A stretch of DNA of 64,000 nucleotides. It comes from Eleusine coracana subsp. coracana. Lineage: Eukaryota > Streptophyta > Magnoliopsida > Poales > Poaceae. Positions 36,775 through 46,159 of this stretch are shown here, piece after piece. The notes under the pieces are model-generated. The model did not search any database, was not told the origin of the DNA, and saw nothing but the letters and a program-made list of their open reading frames with translations. The translations under genes and the position numbers were made by a program. Position 1 is the first letter of the stretch; each line of letters begins with the position of its first letter. The DNA lies in contig CM064429.1 in NCBI GenBank assembly GCA_032690845.1, positions 18,681,013 through 18,745,012 of the forward strand, given 5' to 3'.

Positions 36775-37050
36775 CAAGTAGCGGCGGTTGATATTGTCAA
36801 CCGCCGCTACTAATAGCCAATAGTAGCAGTGGTTGAAGACGTCAATCATCGCTACTAATGGCTAACAATAGCGGCGATTGATATCTTCGAGCGCCACTAA
36901 TAATGTGTCTGTAGCGGCGGTTTATTTAGGCGACAGACCACCCGTCGCTACAAATGCATATTTGTAGCTACGTTTGCGTAGCAGCGGGGTGGTCTGCCCG
37001 TCGCTACAGTGTCTTTCCAACTGCCGCTACAGGCCATTTTTGTTGTTGTG
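36775..37050 (+). repeat. 3' subterminal repeats of element B
   Basis: TAGCGGCGGTTGATATTGTC / AACCGCCGCTACTAATAG palindromes and diverged copies (AGTAGCAGTGGTTGAAGACG) lead up to the 3' terminus. Confidence 0.8.
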
Positions 37051-38753
37051 TGACATGCTCGAAAGCCCTGTTCCGACATTGTAGTTGCCTTCTCTGATCC
37101 GCAATCCAGTCCTTGGTCGATACATTGCAATTGTAGTGACTGATGGATGCAATAATACTAATAAGTTCAAGCTCCTGTGCGTTGGTAATAAAGAACTTGG
37201 CGAACCTAACATCAGATCTTTTGCCTTGGTAACCATTTAATACTACTTTTTTGAGATGCAGTTCAAGGCAGTCGATAGGACTTAGTTTATCATATAGCGT
37301 CCGGCGGCACTTCTGAATCCATCTGATACCTGAATGAAATGTCATGATAAGATGTATGCGAATTTAATCACAGAAGCAGAAAAAGTGTAAGACGTAGGTG
37401 CTGCACAATATTACAACACGGCGACTTTTGTTTAGAAAAGAGTGCTATATACATTGAACAGTCAAAAGAGTAGTGAGGGAAATGCAACAAATATGGCAAC
37501 GCAAGGAGCATTTTTATTAGCGTGGTGCTGTGATGAATGGGCATCATAGGTGGTTGAGTGCAACATAAACAGATGCCACGAGCATGCCTCTTGAAACAGA
37601 AAATTACCAGATCATTACTAGATTACAAGGAGTAAATTAGAGAGAATATACATAGCTTACCGAGATGTAGAGCTTCTCCAAACGAGGAAAACACATCAAA
37701 AAGTTGGTGACGACATTGATGCGATCAACATCTTCCAGAGCCATAATCTTCACGGTTTGTAGCTTCGTTGACAGCTTGATGGCATCCATCAGCAATTGCT
37801 TCTCACGAGACACATCATCACTTGTCACACGGTTGACGTAGCGACGGGAAGCTTTGAACACTGTGCCACCAAGCTCGAGTTGGGAGATCATTATGGACAG
37901 GCTACCCAGTACCCTCAGTTTTGGAGCGTTAACTACACGTAATTCGATCTGTCTGTTTCTGGTCCAGTGGCGGAAGGGGACTAACATTTGTAAAAGTGGT
38001 GCATCCTTAATAACAACTTGCCGCAGTTCCACCTCCGGTTCTTCATAATACTCATCCCACGGGGCGAAGGCGAGACTTTTAATTGTAGATGAGTTGATCC
38101 GCATTTGGGCGAACCCAGTGCACCCATCGAGCATAAGGGCCTTCAGTGCCACGCAGCCAACGAGCAGGCCGTGAATTGTGGTTTCCGATATATCTACATT
38201 CCAGAGTGAAATCTCCTCGAGGTGTGGGAACAAAAGCGTTGCCGCCGTGGAGGGAATGATCAAAGAACCAACCTTGAGCACACGGAGCGTCGGAGCGAAT
38301 CGAAGAGCACGAGGCGGCAATGGGGCTCTATTCCTAGAGGAGTGCTCTGGCTGGATCTCCAGAACCTGGAGGCCGTTGAGTGCAGGGTCCCGGAGCCAGG
38401 GGTTGTAGTTCTCGTGGGCATATGCGTCGAGTTTGATGCGGCGGGCAGGCTGGGATGCGCAGCAAGGAGGCTGGACATGATGGCGTCGTATCTGCCACTG
38501 CAACCCCAGTCATCACAGCCCTTGAGGATATCAATGTTGAAAGGGGAGGAGCTCCATACATGGCGCCAACGGGAGGACAGTACCTAAACGCGGATGGCTT
38601 CGACGGTTGGGAGGCGGGTCACGATCTCGCCGACGATGCAGTCAGGGAGGTGGCTGATCAGGTCGTTGCCGCCGTTGTTGCCCGTGGATGTTGCCGCCTG
38701 GGACACGACGCCGTTACGCCGTGCGATCTGGCAGGCTGCTGCGCTTCATCCAT
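37051..38753 (-). pseudogene. F-box/FBD gene, 5' part, disrupted
   Basis: This is a paralogue of the gene at 13615-15179. The likely ATG is 38753 (MDEAQQPARS). A frame change follows before the F-box (NDLISHLPDCIVGEIVTRLP, then IRV*VLSSRWRHVW, with TAG where the intact paralogue has CAG). A second frameshift lies after SSLLAAHP; the frame then stays open (38460-37661: KLDAYAHENYNPWLRDPAL ... MCFPRLEKLYIS) to a GTAAGC donor at 37660. The FBD part resumes about 37345 (SGIRWIQKCRRTLYDKLSPI), where the expected CAG acceptor is not clear, and runs to EHV at 37051, where element B interrupts it; the last 40 codons are at 25000-25130. It is dead by several independent lesions. Confidence 0.88.
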
Positions 38754-38843
38754 GGCCGGCGCCAGCGGGCGGTGTGCTGGAGCCACCACAAGATTGGGAG
38801 CTGTGCCGCAGGAGGCGGTCAACAAGGTTAAGGGAGAGCATGT

Positions 38844-39293
38844 TGTTAGTAGATCTTCAGTTGGGTCCAACGGCCCAACAGTCCGGATAGCGCCCTGATC
38901 GGAGGCGCTCCCAACCCACCTCCTGTTGGTGGGCCTCCTGTCATACAAAGGAGGGGTGGAGCCGGGGCTCGGTTCATGAGGTTAATCGTAGCCACTCTTC
39001 ACCCTACAAAAACCCTAACCCGATCTCCAAGATTAGGCGCAGCCAGTGACGGGAAGGTCCCCTTCCACCGACGCCCTCGACGAGATCCTCGCCGATAAGG
39101 ACATGGTCGGAACCGATGCCGCCGTAGGAACCTCTTCTTCTCCGGCAATTGACAACTCTATGGCACCCGCTCCGCTTCCTCATAATCCAGGTAACAGTCA
39201 CCTCTTTCCCTCTCCCTCAAATCCCGTTCTAGAGCCCCATTGATTGCATAGAACCTCACTAGTCTTCTAGCCTAGGCAGATTAGATCCTATCA
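38844..39293 (+). repeat. Copia 5' LTR
   Basis: It is 450 bp, TG...CA. It differs from the 3' LTR (462 bp) by about a dozen missing bases near 38942 and scattered substitutions, so the insertion is not very recent. Confidence 0.92.
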
Positions 39294-39294
39294 T

Positions 39295-39310
39295 TGGTAT
39301 CAGAGCCACC
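39295..39310 (+). other. Copia primer-binding site
   Basis: TGGTATCAGAGCCACC lies just after the 5' LTR and is complementary to the 3' end of initiator Met-tRNA. Confidence 0.88.
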
Positions 39311-40461
39311 TAGTGCTAGAGGTAGATGAGGAAGATCTTGATTTCAAATCCGGAAAGAAAGAATAGAACAAACCCCTCAACATGAAAACCCGAACCCCAC
39401 CCGGTTCTCCAAACCCTAACCCTAAGTTTAGGGTTTCAGATCCAAATGAAAAACAACAGAGGCACGCGACGGAATTTGGGTTTACCTAGACCTCCTCGCC
39501 GCCGTGTATCGACACCGGCACCAGACAGAAATCGAGCGCTGCTTGCCGCCGGGACACCGTTGGTCACGCGGGCTCGACGACGCCGCAGCCAAGCTGCTTG
39601 ACGACGGCGCGCTCGCCGATGGGCGAACGTGCGCGCTGGCGAGAAGCTTGACGGCGGTGCCATGTTCTTTTCTCCTCAGCCGGGAGGCCATCTTCGTTGC
39701 CGCTCGTCATCGGGCACAGAGAGGAGAGAAGAGAGGGGAGTGAGAAAAGAAAAATGACTAGGGTTCGGGAGTCGGCCCCCGCGGCTTGGTTTTTGTTCGC
39801 GCGAGGAGTGCGCCTAGCCGTCCATCGCGATGGACGGTCAGGATGGAGGTGGGTGTGAGAGTAGCTGGGCTGGACTTGGCTCTCTCTTTCACGCGCCAAG
39901 CTCGGCCGGGTCGATAGCGCTGAGCGCAGGGCGCACGCGGCTGCGCGAAGGTGGGTCTAGGCCAAAAATGCACGCGCGTGAGAGATTTTGGGCTAAAATT
40001 ACAGAGCCATGTACAGTACCATTTATGAATTGTTTTGACTAGTTTTTTCATCATTTTTGAATAAGAATTTGATGAAAATTGATGAATTTGCCTCTGTTAA
40101 AATATGAACCAAAGAGATTATTTTTCCAGAAGTTAAATATAGTATATTTTGCTACTGTGCATGCATGTTTTATGTCATGTTTTCACTGTAAGTTTATAGA
40201 ATTTGATGATTATTGGTAGAATTGAGGTTTTCTAAGATTAAATTTCAAATCAATGGGAGAATTTAATTTTAGGAGCATTAATTTTCAGATTATATTTTAT
40301 TGTAATTGTCTAACCAACGTTGTTAATTATAATATCTTATTAATTATAGTTTATATATTATGCCTATTTTCTGTCCAACGGTGATGTAGGTTTAATGCAT
40401 ATCGTGGTAGAATTTTGTTAAATTTTGTTCTCATCTTTCATAATTAATTTCAGGAGCCACC
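39311..40461 (+). other. Copia untranslated leader
   Basis: Non-coding sequence between the primer site and gag, GC-rich at 39480-39960 and AT-rich after. Open frames there on both strands are by-products. Confidence 0.6.
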
Positions 40462-41828
40462 ATGATGGCCTTCCTTCCCCAAATCCCAATGTTGAAAGGG
40501 GACAACTATGAGGAATGGAAGAGAAAGATTGACTTTGCCTTTGTTATGGGTGAGATGGACTAGGTAGTGACTACCCCATGTCCCATAGAGCCTCCTGTGC
40601 TTGTCAGGGGCACAGAGGAGACAGATGCTGATTGGGCAAAGAGACAGAGGGATGATGCTCCCGACAGAGCTTGAGTTCAACTTGAGCACAAAAGATGAAT
40701 CATTGACAACAAGAAGTGCTTGACACTTGTCAAGAACACGATTGAGCCTGCAATCATGGGCTCAATCCAGAATGAAGACAGTGTCAAGGGCTATCTCCAG
40801 AGGGTGGAGAACTAGTTTACTGGGTCTTCCAAGACTTATGCCACACAGATGATAAGACAACTTGTGAATGAAAAGTACACTGGAGGTGGCATAAGAGAGC
40901 ACATCCTAAAGATGAACAGTTTGGCTGCAAAGCTAAAGACTGTGAATCTAAAGATTGAGGAAGACCTCCTGGTTCATTTTGTGTTGTTGTCCTTACCAAA
41001 GAAATTTAATAACTTTGTCTCTAACTATAACATGAACCCAAAAAAGTGGACCTTTGAGGAGGACAGATTCAGAGACAAGAATGATGGTTCTGTCCACTAT
41101 GTCAAAGACAACAAGAACAAGGGCAAGCAGCTAAAGCAAACTGTCTTTTAATCCAAGCCTCAAGGCAAGCGGCAGCATAGGCCTTAGCAGGGACTGATTG
41201 TAGTGGACAAGGACACATGCCTCCACTGCAAGGAGAAAGGACACTACAAGAAGAACTGTCCTGAGTGGCTGAAGTTGTCCATGGCAAGAAAAGGTGAGAA
41301 CATGATTATATTTATAAATGAATCCTTGTATGTTAATTATTCTAGATCCACATGGTGGATTGATTCAGAAGCAATTATTCAAGTTGTAAATTGTTTACAG
41401 GGATTCAGTATGACGAGAATCATGGGAAGAGACGAAGGTTCGATAAGAATGGCTAATGGAGTAGAAGCCAAAGTTGAAGCTGTAGCGGATCTTCACCTAG
41501 AGCTTAGAGATGACTTTATTCTTAGACTTCATGATGTCTTTTATGTACCTTTGTCACAAAGAAACTTAATAAGTGTATCGCGTCTTGATTTTGATGGATA
41601 TGATTGTCATTTTGGTAATGGCAAATGTGAACTCTTGTTCAATAATGAATGCATTGGTTTTACGTCTTTACAAGATAAGCTTTATTTATTGTCATTTGGT
41701 GATAATGTGAATGCGATACATGATGTTAATGATGATAACGTGCATGACTCAAATGACCACGTGTCCTCGTCATCTAAAGTTAAAAAGAAAAGAAAGAGAA
41801 CTCCAAGCGTCTCATCGCAATTGTGGCA
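40462..41828 (+). pseudogene. Copia gag and 5' part of pol, with stops, interrupted by a nested element
   Basis: It starts MMAFLPQIPMLKGDNYEEWK, a typical Copia gag N-terminus (UBN2/DUF4219-like). The zinc knuckle CLHCKEKGHYKKNC is at 41218-41260. A protease-like segment (STWWIDSEA) follows, then the GAG-pre-integrase block up to LWHC at 41828, where the nested element cuts it. In-frame stops occur at about 40561, 40672, 40696, 40813, 41149 and 41185. All parts stay in one frame. Most stops are one C-to-T or G-to-A step from the expected Gln, Arg or Trp codon. Confidence 0.85.
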
Positions 41829-41833
41829 CTGTC

Positions 41834-42735
41834 TGATGAGTACATCACACTCATGGATACACACAACACTCCTTCAACTAAGATGAAAGTTCATGTGCAT
41901 CACCTGAATTTACAGGTGAGATCGTTTCTAATATTTTTATTATGTGGTTTTGAGAATAGATTGCTACCTAATGAATTAATTGTTGTTAGAAACCATGGAG
42001 ATGATGATGAGATAGCTGGAGAGGTGATTGGAGACGTGATGGGCCAGCAAGGACATCCAAGCCAAGGTGGAGGCCCAATCAAAACCGACTTCGAATCTGT
42101 TTCGGAGCCCAGGACCAGTCTGCACTAAAACGGACACCCAGGACGCATACGGACTCGGATTTGGACGTTCTATATATGCCTGGAAAGATAACGAAAAGAA
42201 CTTTTCAACCCAACCGGTCCCATGTCAAAATTCTTCTCGAGCCGTCGACAATCGCCGAAACAAATAGACTTCTAGAATCTGTCCTGGTGCTGCGACACCG
42301 TAAACGGTCTTTGGGCCATGTAACGAGTTGAGCCCACTTAGGTCTGCGTCCAGGGGGTCTTGCACGACCCTAGGGTCCTCATATACAGCTGCTGCCTCTT
42401 CATTAGGGTTTGGGGTTTTGCTTAGATCAATTCTGTTCATAAACAGTTTCGCCGTTCATCGGTTTGTGAGACCCCAACTTCGAGAGTTTAATCATACATC
42501 TGCAATTGTGTTGCAATCTTCATTGTTCTTGCTTGTGTTCTTGATTTGCAGGCAAGGATAAGCCTTCTCGGCGAGGTCAATCGTTCTTGAACGGTTGATA
42601 ACCAGAGGAGACGTTGTGCTGCGATTGCGGGGTTTAGAACGTGTCGTTCGGAAGCCGGATCGATTTGTGTATCGCCTCCGCGTTAATCAAGATTATCAGA
42701 ACCTATCGGAAGATCGGGAACCCTTGTCCACATCA
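41834..42735 (+). repeat. 5' LTR of the nested element
   Basis: It is 902 bp, starting TGATGAGTACATCACAC and ending CCCTTGTCCACATCA. It is nearly identical to the 3' LTR over the first 690 bp and clearly diverged over the last 210 bp. Confidence 0.93.
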
Positions 42736-42737
42736 AG

Positions 42738-42756
42738 TGGTAATCAGAGCTTCAGG
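42738..42756 (+). other. Primer-binding site of the nested element
   Basis: TGGTAATCAGAGCTTCAGG follows the LTR after AG. It matches the Met-tRNA-type site TGGTATCAGAGC with one extra A. Confidence 0.7.
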
Positions 42757-43760
42757 TACACCGTTAGGTTCGCCCTTATCCTCGTTATTTTGTTCAATTC
42801 TAGAGTCCAGAAAATTGCCCTACAAAAATATTTGTTCGTCATGTTTCCGCTGTCCTACACCCCCCTTGTGCCTTGCAATTTTCAGTTTAGTTTGTTTCTC
42901 TGAATTTTAGTCCCTATAAAGTCATTGTGTTGCTGGTCTAGTGCTTGTTCTTTGATCTTGTTTGAGTCGTGCATATCCTTGTCATAGACAAACAAGAGAA
43001 AAAAATCAGTGTTGCACATGTTGAGATAATAGTATTGCTGGAATTGTGTGCACTAAATATTTCTTTAACATCTAGCCTTCTACTTTCGTGTGCAAAAGAA
43101 AATTAGAGTGCTCTGCTGCTGTCTCATTGTGATCAAAAGCCAATCAATTAGTGCTTGATCTTGTTATAGAAGTTTATTTTAGTTGTGCTATTACAAGAAT
43201 CCTTTTGCTGCACTTGTAGTAAGAAAAAAAATATATTCTGGGGTTCCATTGGTTGTAAAACTTGTAATACCTTGCTGCAGTTCTGATTCTCAAGAAAAGA
43301 AAAGAAAAAGGCAAAAGTGCACAAAAGAAAAAGCCGCACAAAAAAAAAGAAGTGGAAAAAAGAAAAGATACAAATTCAGAATTGCTTGCATCCTTTGTGT
43401 CCTTTGTTGAGTCATTTGCTTGCTTACTTGAACTAGGTCCGAGACAAGTTTAGGCCGGTGACATAGACTAGCTTGGGACTATTATTCAGTTTTGCAACTT
43501 CTGAATTGAAATTTTGCTAATCCTTGCTACCTAATATTGCCTATCCAAGCTCTATATATTTCCTTCTGAACAGGCACAAATTTTTTTGACTCTCGCAATC
43601 ATCAGTTCACACTCTCCAAGGTATCCTTTGCTTGTTGTAATTAAGAACTTTGTAAGAGCTTGATAAGATGCTTCCCTTTGCTTGTTGAGAGTTTACACTG
43701 TGATCACATAGTAGTGATAGGAAAATATACTTCCGTGTGTTTCCTTGTTTGCTACTAACA
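42757..43760 (+). other. Leader of the nested element
   Basis: No coding region is recognised. An A-rich tract lies near 43290-43370. Confidence 0.6.
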
Positions 43761-45551
43761 ATGACAGGTTACACCACTCATGATGATGATTCAACGTCGT
43801 CTAATGAGAACAATATGAGTGATATAGTACAAAGAGTGCTCAGTCCTCAAATGGAGAAGGTAGAGCAAAATCAATTGAACAATTTATTTCAGACTCACTT
43901 TGTTGTCAAGGATCGACGTTGTCGTGTTATCATTGATGGAGAGATTAGCCGCAACATCGCAAGTTTAGAATTAGTAGAGAAGCTTGGATTGACAACACAG
44001 CCACACCCATGTTCATACTACATCCAATGGGTAAATTCTTTTGTTAAGATAAAGGTAGATAAAATTGCACGCATTGAATTTTTTATTGGTTCTTATAAGG
44101 ATAGTGCAGAATTTGATATAGTACCTATGCAAGCATGTCATTTGTTATTGAGTAAACCTTGGATTATTACAAATAATGCTTCGCACAATGCCATTATAAA
44201 TAGCTACTCATTTAAATACAATGATAGAAGAGTTACTCTTAAACCTATGACCACTGCTGAAATTTTAGAAGAGGATCAACAAAAGCTTGAAAGGAGAAAG
44301 AATGAACCGTTTAGGAAAGAATGGATTGTTTCAAATGTTGCAACACTTACATCAAAATCTGAATTAGATGATGAACATATTTCCTTGGCTCTTGTTGCAA
44401 CTAATACATTTCAGGTTCTACACAAAGAAGAGGATAGTGAGAAAGATGAAGAACATGTTGTTGCTTCAGGTAAGAGCTTTCTTGATGTGATGAATTGTTC
44501 CAATAATCTTGTTGTATTGGAACCTTGTCTTGATTTGCCTTTGCCACAAGTTGATTTATCTACTGATCCTTATGATAAAGAGGAGTTGTGTGCCACTGCT
44601 TCACTTATACCTTTGCCACAACAAATGAATAAGCTTGATGTTTTTGCTTATGATTCACCTACTAGTGCTGAAATAAAACATTTGATTTTAATAACATGTG
44701 AAAAGGATGAGCAGAAATTATTGTCTTCTCTAAATACTTTGGGTTATATTGAATTTGATGTTCTTTGTGATCTAAATACCGTGGAGAAGCAAATCTTTTC
44801 TCAAACTGAATTGCCTTTACTAACAAGAAACAAATTTTATGCTATAGGAAACTATGATCATAGAGGTGTATTTATGGAGCATAAAGTTTATATTTGCTCA
44901 AACATGAATACTCCTTGTGTTATACAACCAAATGATGAACTAGAAAACTGCAATAACAATTATCATATCATGTCATGTTTTTCTAGTGTTTTTAAGATCA
45001 CACATTTTCCATCTTGTCATAAGAGTGAGAATGACGTTCATATTTCTGAGCAAGTTTTTAAAGAGGTCATTAATTTGCATGGCATGCCTTCTATTATGGT
45101 TTCACATTCTGATGATAATTTTCATAACACATATAAACACGAGGTGCATTCCAAGTTTGGGAATAGTTCTATATTTTATATTTCAGATTTGAGACCACTA
45201 TTGGGAGAAAGAGATGGGATCGAGTCGAGGACGACTCTAATTCAAAAGGGGGAGAATGATGAGTACATCACACTCATGGATACACACAACACTCCTTCAA
45301 CTAAGATGAAAGTTCATGTGCATCACCTGAATTTACAGGTGAGATCGTTTCTAATATTTTTATTATGTGGTTTTGAGAATAGATTGCTACCTAATGAATT
45401 AATTGTTGTTAGAAACCATGGAGATGATGATGAGATAGCTGGAGAGGTGATTGGAGACGTGATGGGCCAGCAAGGACATCCAAGCCAAGGTGGAGGCCCA
45501 ATCAAAACCGACTTCGAATCTGTTTCGGAGCCCAGGACCAGTCTGCACTAA
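43761..45551 (+). CDS. Gypsy-derived protein: retropepsin-like region joined to the polyprotein C-terminal tail
   Basis: The first ATG is at 43761 (MTGYTTHDDDSTSS), giving 596 residues; the frame extends 8 codons upstream without ATG. Residues about 25-150 match plant Gypsy protease (RRCRVIIDGE, then ELVEKLGL and LLLSKPW), but the usual DGGS reads DGEI. The middle (about 150-430) is acidic and not recognised. Near residues 440-480 a trace of integrase is visible (EVINLHGMPSIMVSHSD), then the polyprotein end (ISDLRPLLGERDGIESRTTL) running 295 bp into the 3' LTR. Reverse transcriptase and RNase H are absent. It is unusual for staying open for nearly 1.8 kb. Function is unknown; a structural or accessory role for a non-autonomous element is speculation. 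Confidence 0.6.
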   Translation: MTGYTTHDDDSTSSNENNMSDIVQRVLSPQMEKVEQNQLNNLFQTHFVVKDRRCRVIIDGEISRNIASLELVEKLGLTTQPHPCSYYIQWVNSFVKIKVDKIARIEFFIGSYKDSAEFDIVPMQACHLLLSKPWIITNNASHNAIINSYSFKYNDRRVTLKPMTTAEILEEDQQKLERRKNEPFRKEWIVSNVATLTSKSELDDEHISLALVATNTFQVLHKEEDSEKDEEHVVASGKSFLDVMNCSNNLVVLEPCLDLPLPQVDLSTDPYDKEELCATASLIPLPQQMNKLDVFAYDSPTSAEIKHLILITCEKDEQKLLSSLNTLGYIEFDVLCDLNTVEKQIFSQTELPLLTRNKFYAIGNYDHRGVFMEHKVYICSNMNTPCVIQPNDELENCNNNYHIMSCFSSVFKITHFPSCHKSENDVHISEQVFKEVINLHGMPSIMVSHSDDNFHNTYKHEVHSKFGNSSIFYISDLRPLLGERDGIESRTTLIQKGENDEYITLMDTHNTPSTKMKVHVHHLNLQVRSFLIFLLCGFENRLLPNELIVVRNHGDDDEIAGEVIGDVMGQQGHPSQGGGPIKTDFESVSEPRTSLH

Positions 45552-46159
45552 AACGGACACCCAGGACGCATACGGACTCGGATTTGGACGTTCTATATAT
45601 GCCTGGAAAGATAACGAAAAGAACTTTCCAACCCAACCGGTCCCATGTCAAAATTCTTCTCGAGCCGTCGGCAATCGCCGAAACAAATAGACTTCTAGAA
45701 TCTGTCCTGGTGCTGCGACACCGTAAACGGTCTTTGGGCCATGTAACGAGTTGAGCCCACTTAGGTCTGCGTCCAGGGGGTCTTGCACGACCCTAGGGTC
45801 CTCATATACAGCTGCTGCCTCTTCATTAGGGTTTGGGGTTTTGCTTAGATCAATTCTGTTCATAAACAGTTTCGCCGTTCATCGGTTTGTGAGACCCCAA
45901 CTTCGAGAGTTTAATCATACATCTGCAATTGTGTTGCAATCTTCGTTGTTCTTGCTTGTGTTCTTGATTCGCAGGCAAGGATCAGCCTTCTCGGCGAGGT
46001 CAATCGTCTTTTGGACGGTTGATAACCAGAGGAGACGTCGTGCTGCGATTGCGAGGTTTAGAACGTGCTGTTCTGAAGCCGGATCGATTTGTGTGTCGCC
46101 TCCGACCAAATCAACTTACCAAGAACCTTTCGGAAGATCGGGAACCCTTGTTCACATCA
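45257..46159 (+). repeat. 3' LTR of the nested element
   Basis: It is 903 bp, preceded by the purine tract AAAAGGGGGAGAA. It ends TTCACATCA before the CTGTC duplication. Confidence 0.93.

Larger units (their letters stand above)
25131..37050 (+). mobile_element. CACTA (En/Spm) transposon B, full length, 11.9 kb
   Basis: The 5' end is CACTACCACAAATAGGG at 25131. The 3' end is GGCCATTTTTGTTGTTGTG at 37050; read inverted it begins CACAACAACAAAAATGG, so the CACTA motif at this end has become CACAA. TGA flanks both sides (25128-25130 and 37051-37053). From left to right there are subterminal repeats, a (TA)n tract, a broken transposase (26206-29105), an internal promoter and GC-rich leader (29820-30830), a minisatellite region (31020-32250), a broken second gene with a C48 protease domain (32928-36580) and 3' subterminal repeats. 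It lies inside the last exon of an F-box gene. Confidence 0.93.
41834..46159 (+). mobile_element. Non-autonomous LTR retrotransposon nested in the Copia element
   Basis: LTRs are at 41834-42735 and 45257-46159. CTGTC flanks both sides (41829-41833 and 46160-46164), a perfect 5-bp duplication. It has a primer site, one long ORF (43761-45551) derived from a Ty3/Gypsy polyprotein, and a polypurine tract at about 45245-45256. No reverse transcriptase or RNase H is encoded and only a trace of integrase remains, so replication would need enzymes from another element. Removing it with one CTGTC copy rejoins LWHC and RLGH of the Copia integrase region in frame. Confidence 0.93.

Noticed and set aside
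41900..42082. Identical 60-codon minus-strand frames at 41900 and 45323
   Set aside because: They are the same LTR sequence seen twice, antisense to the polyprotein tail.
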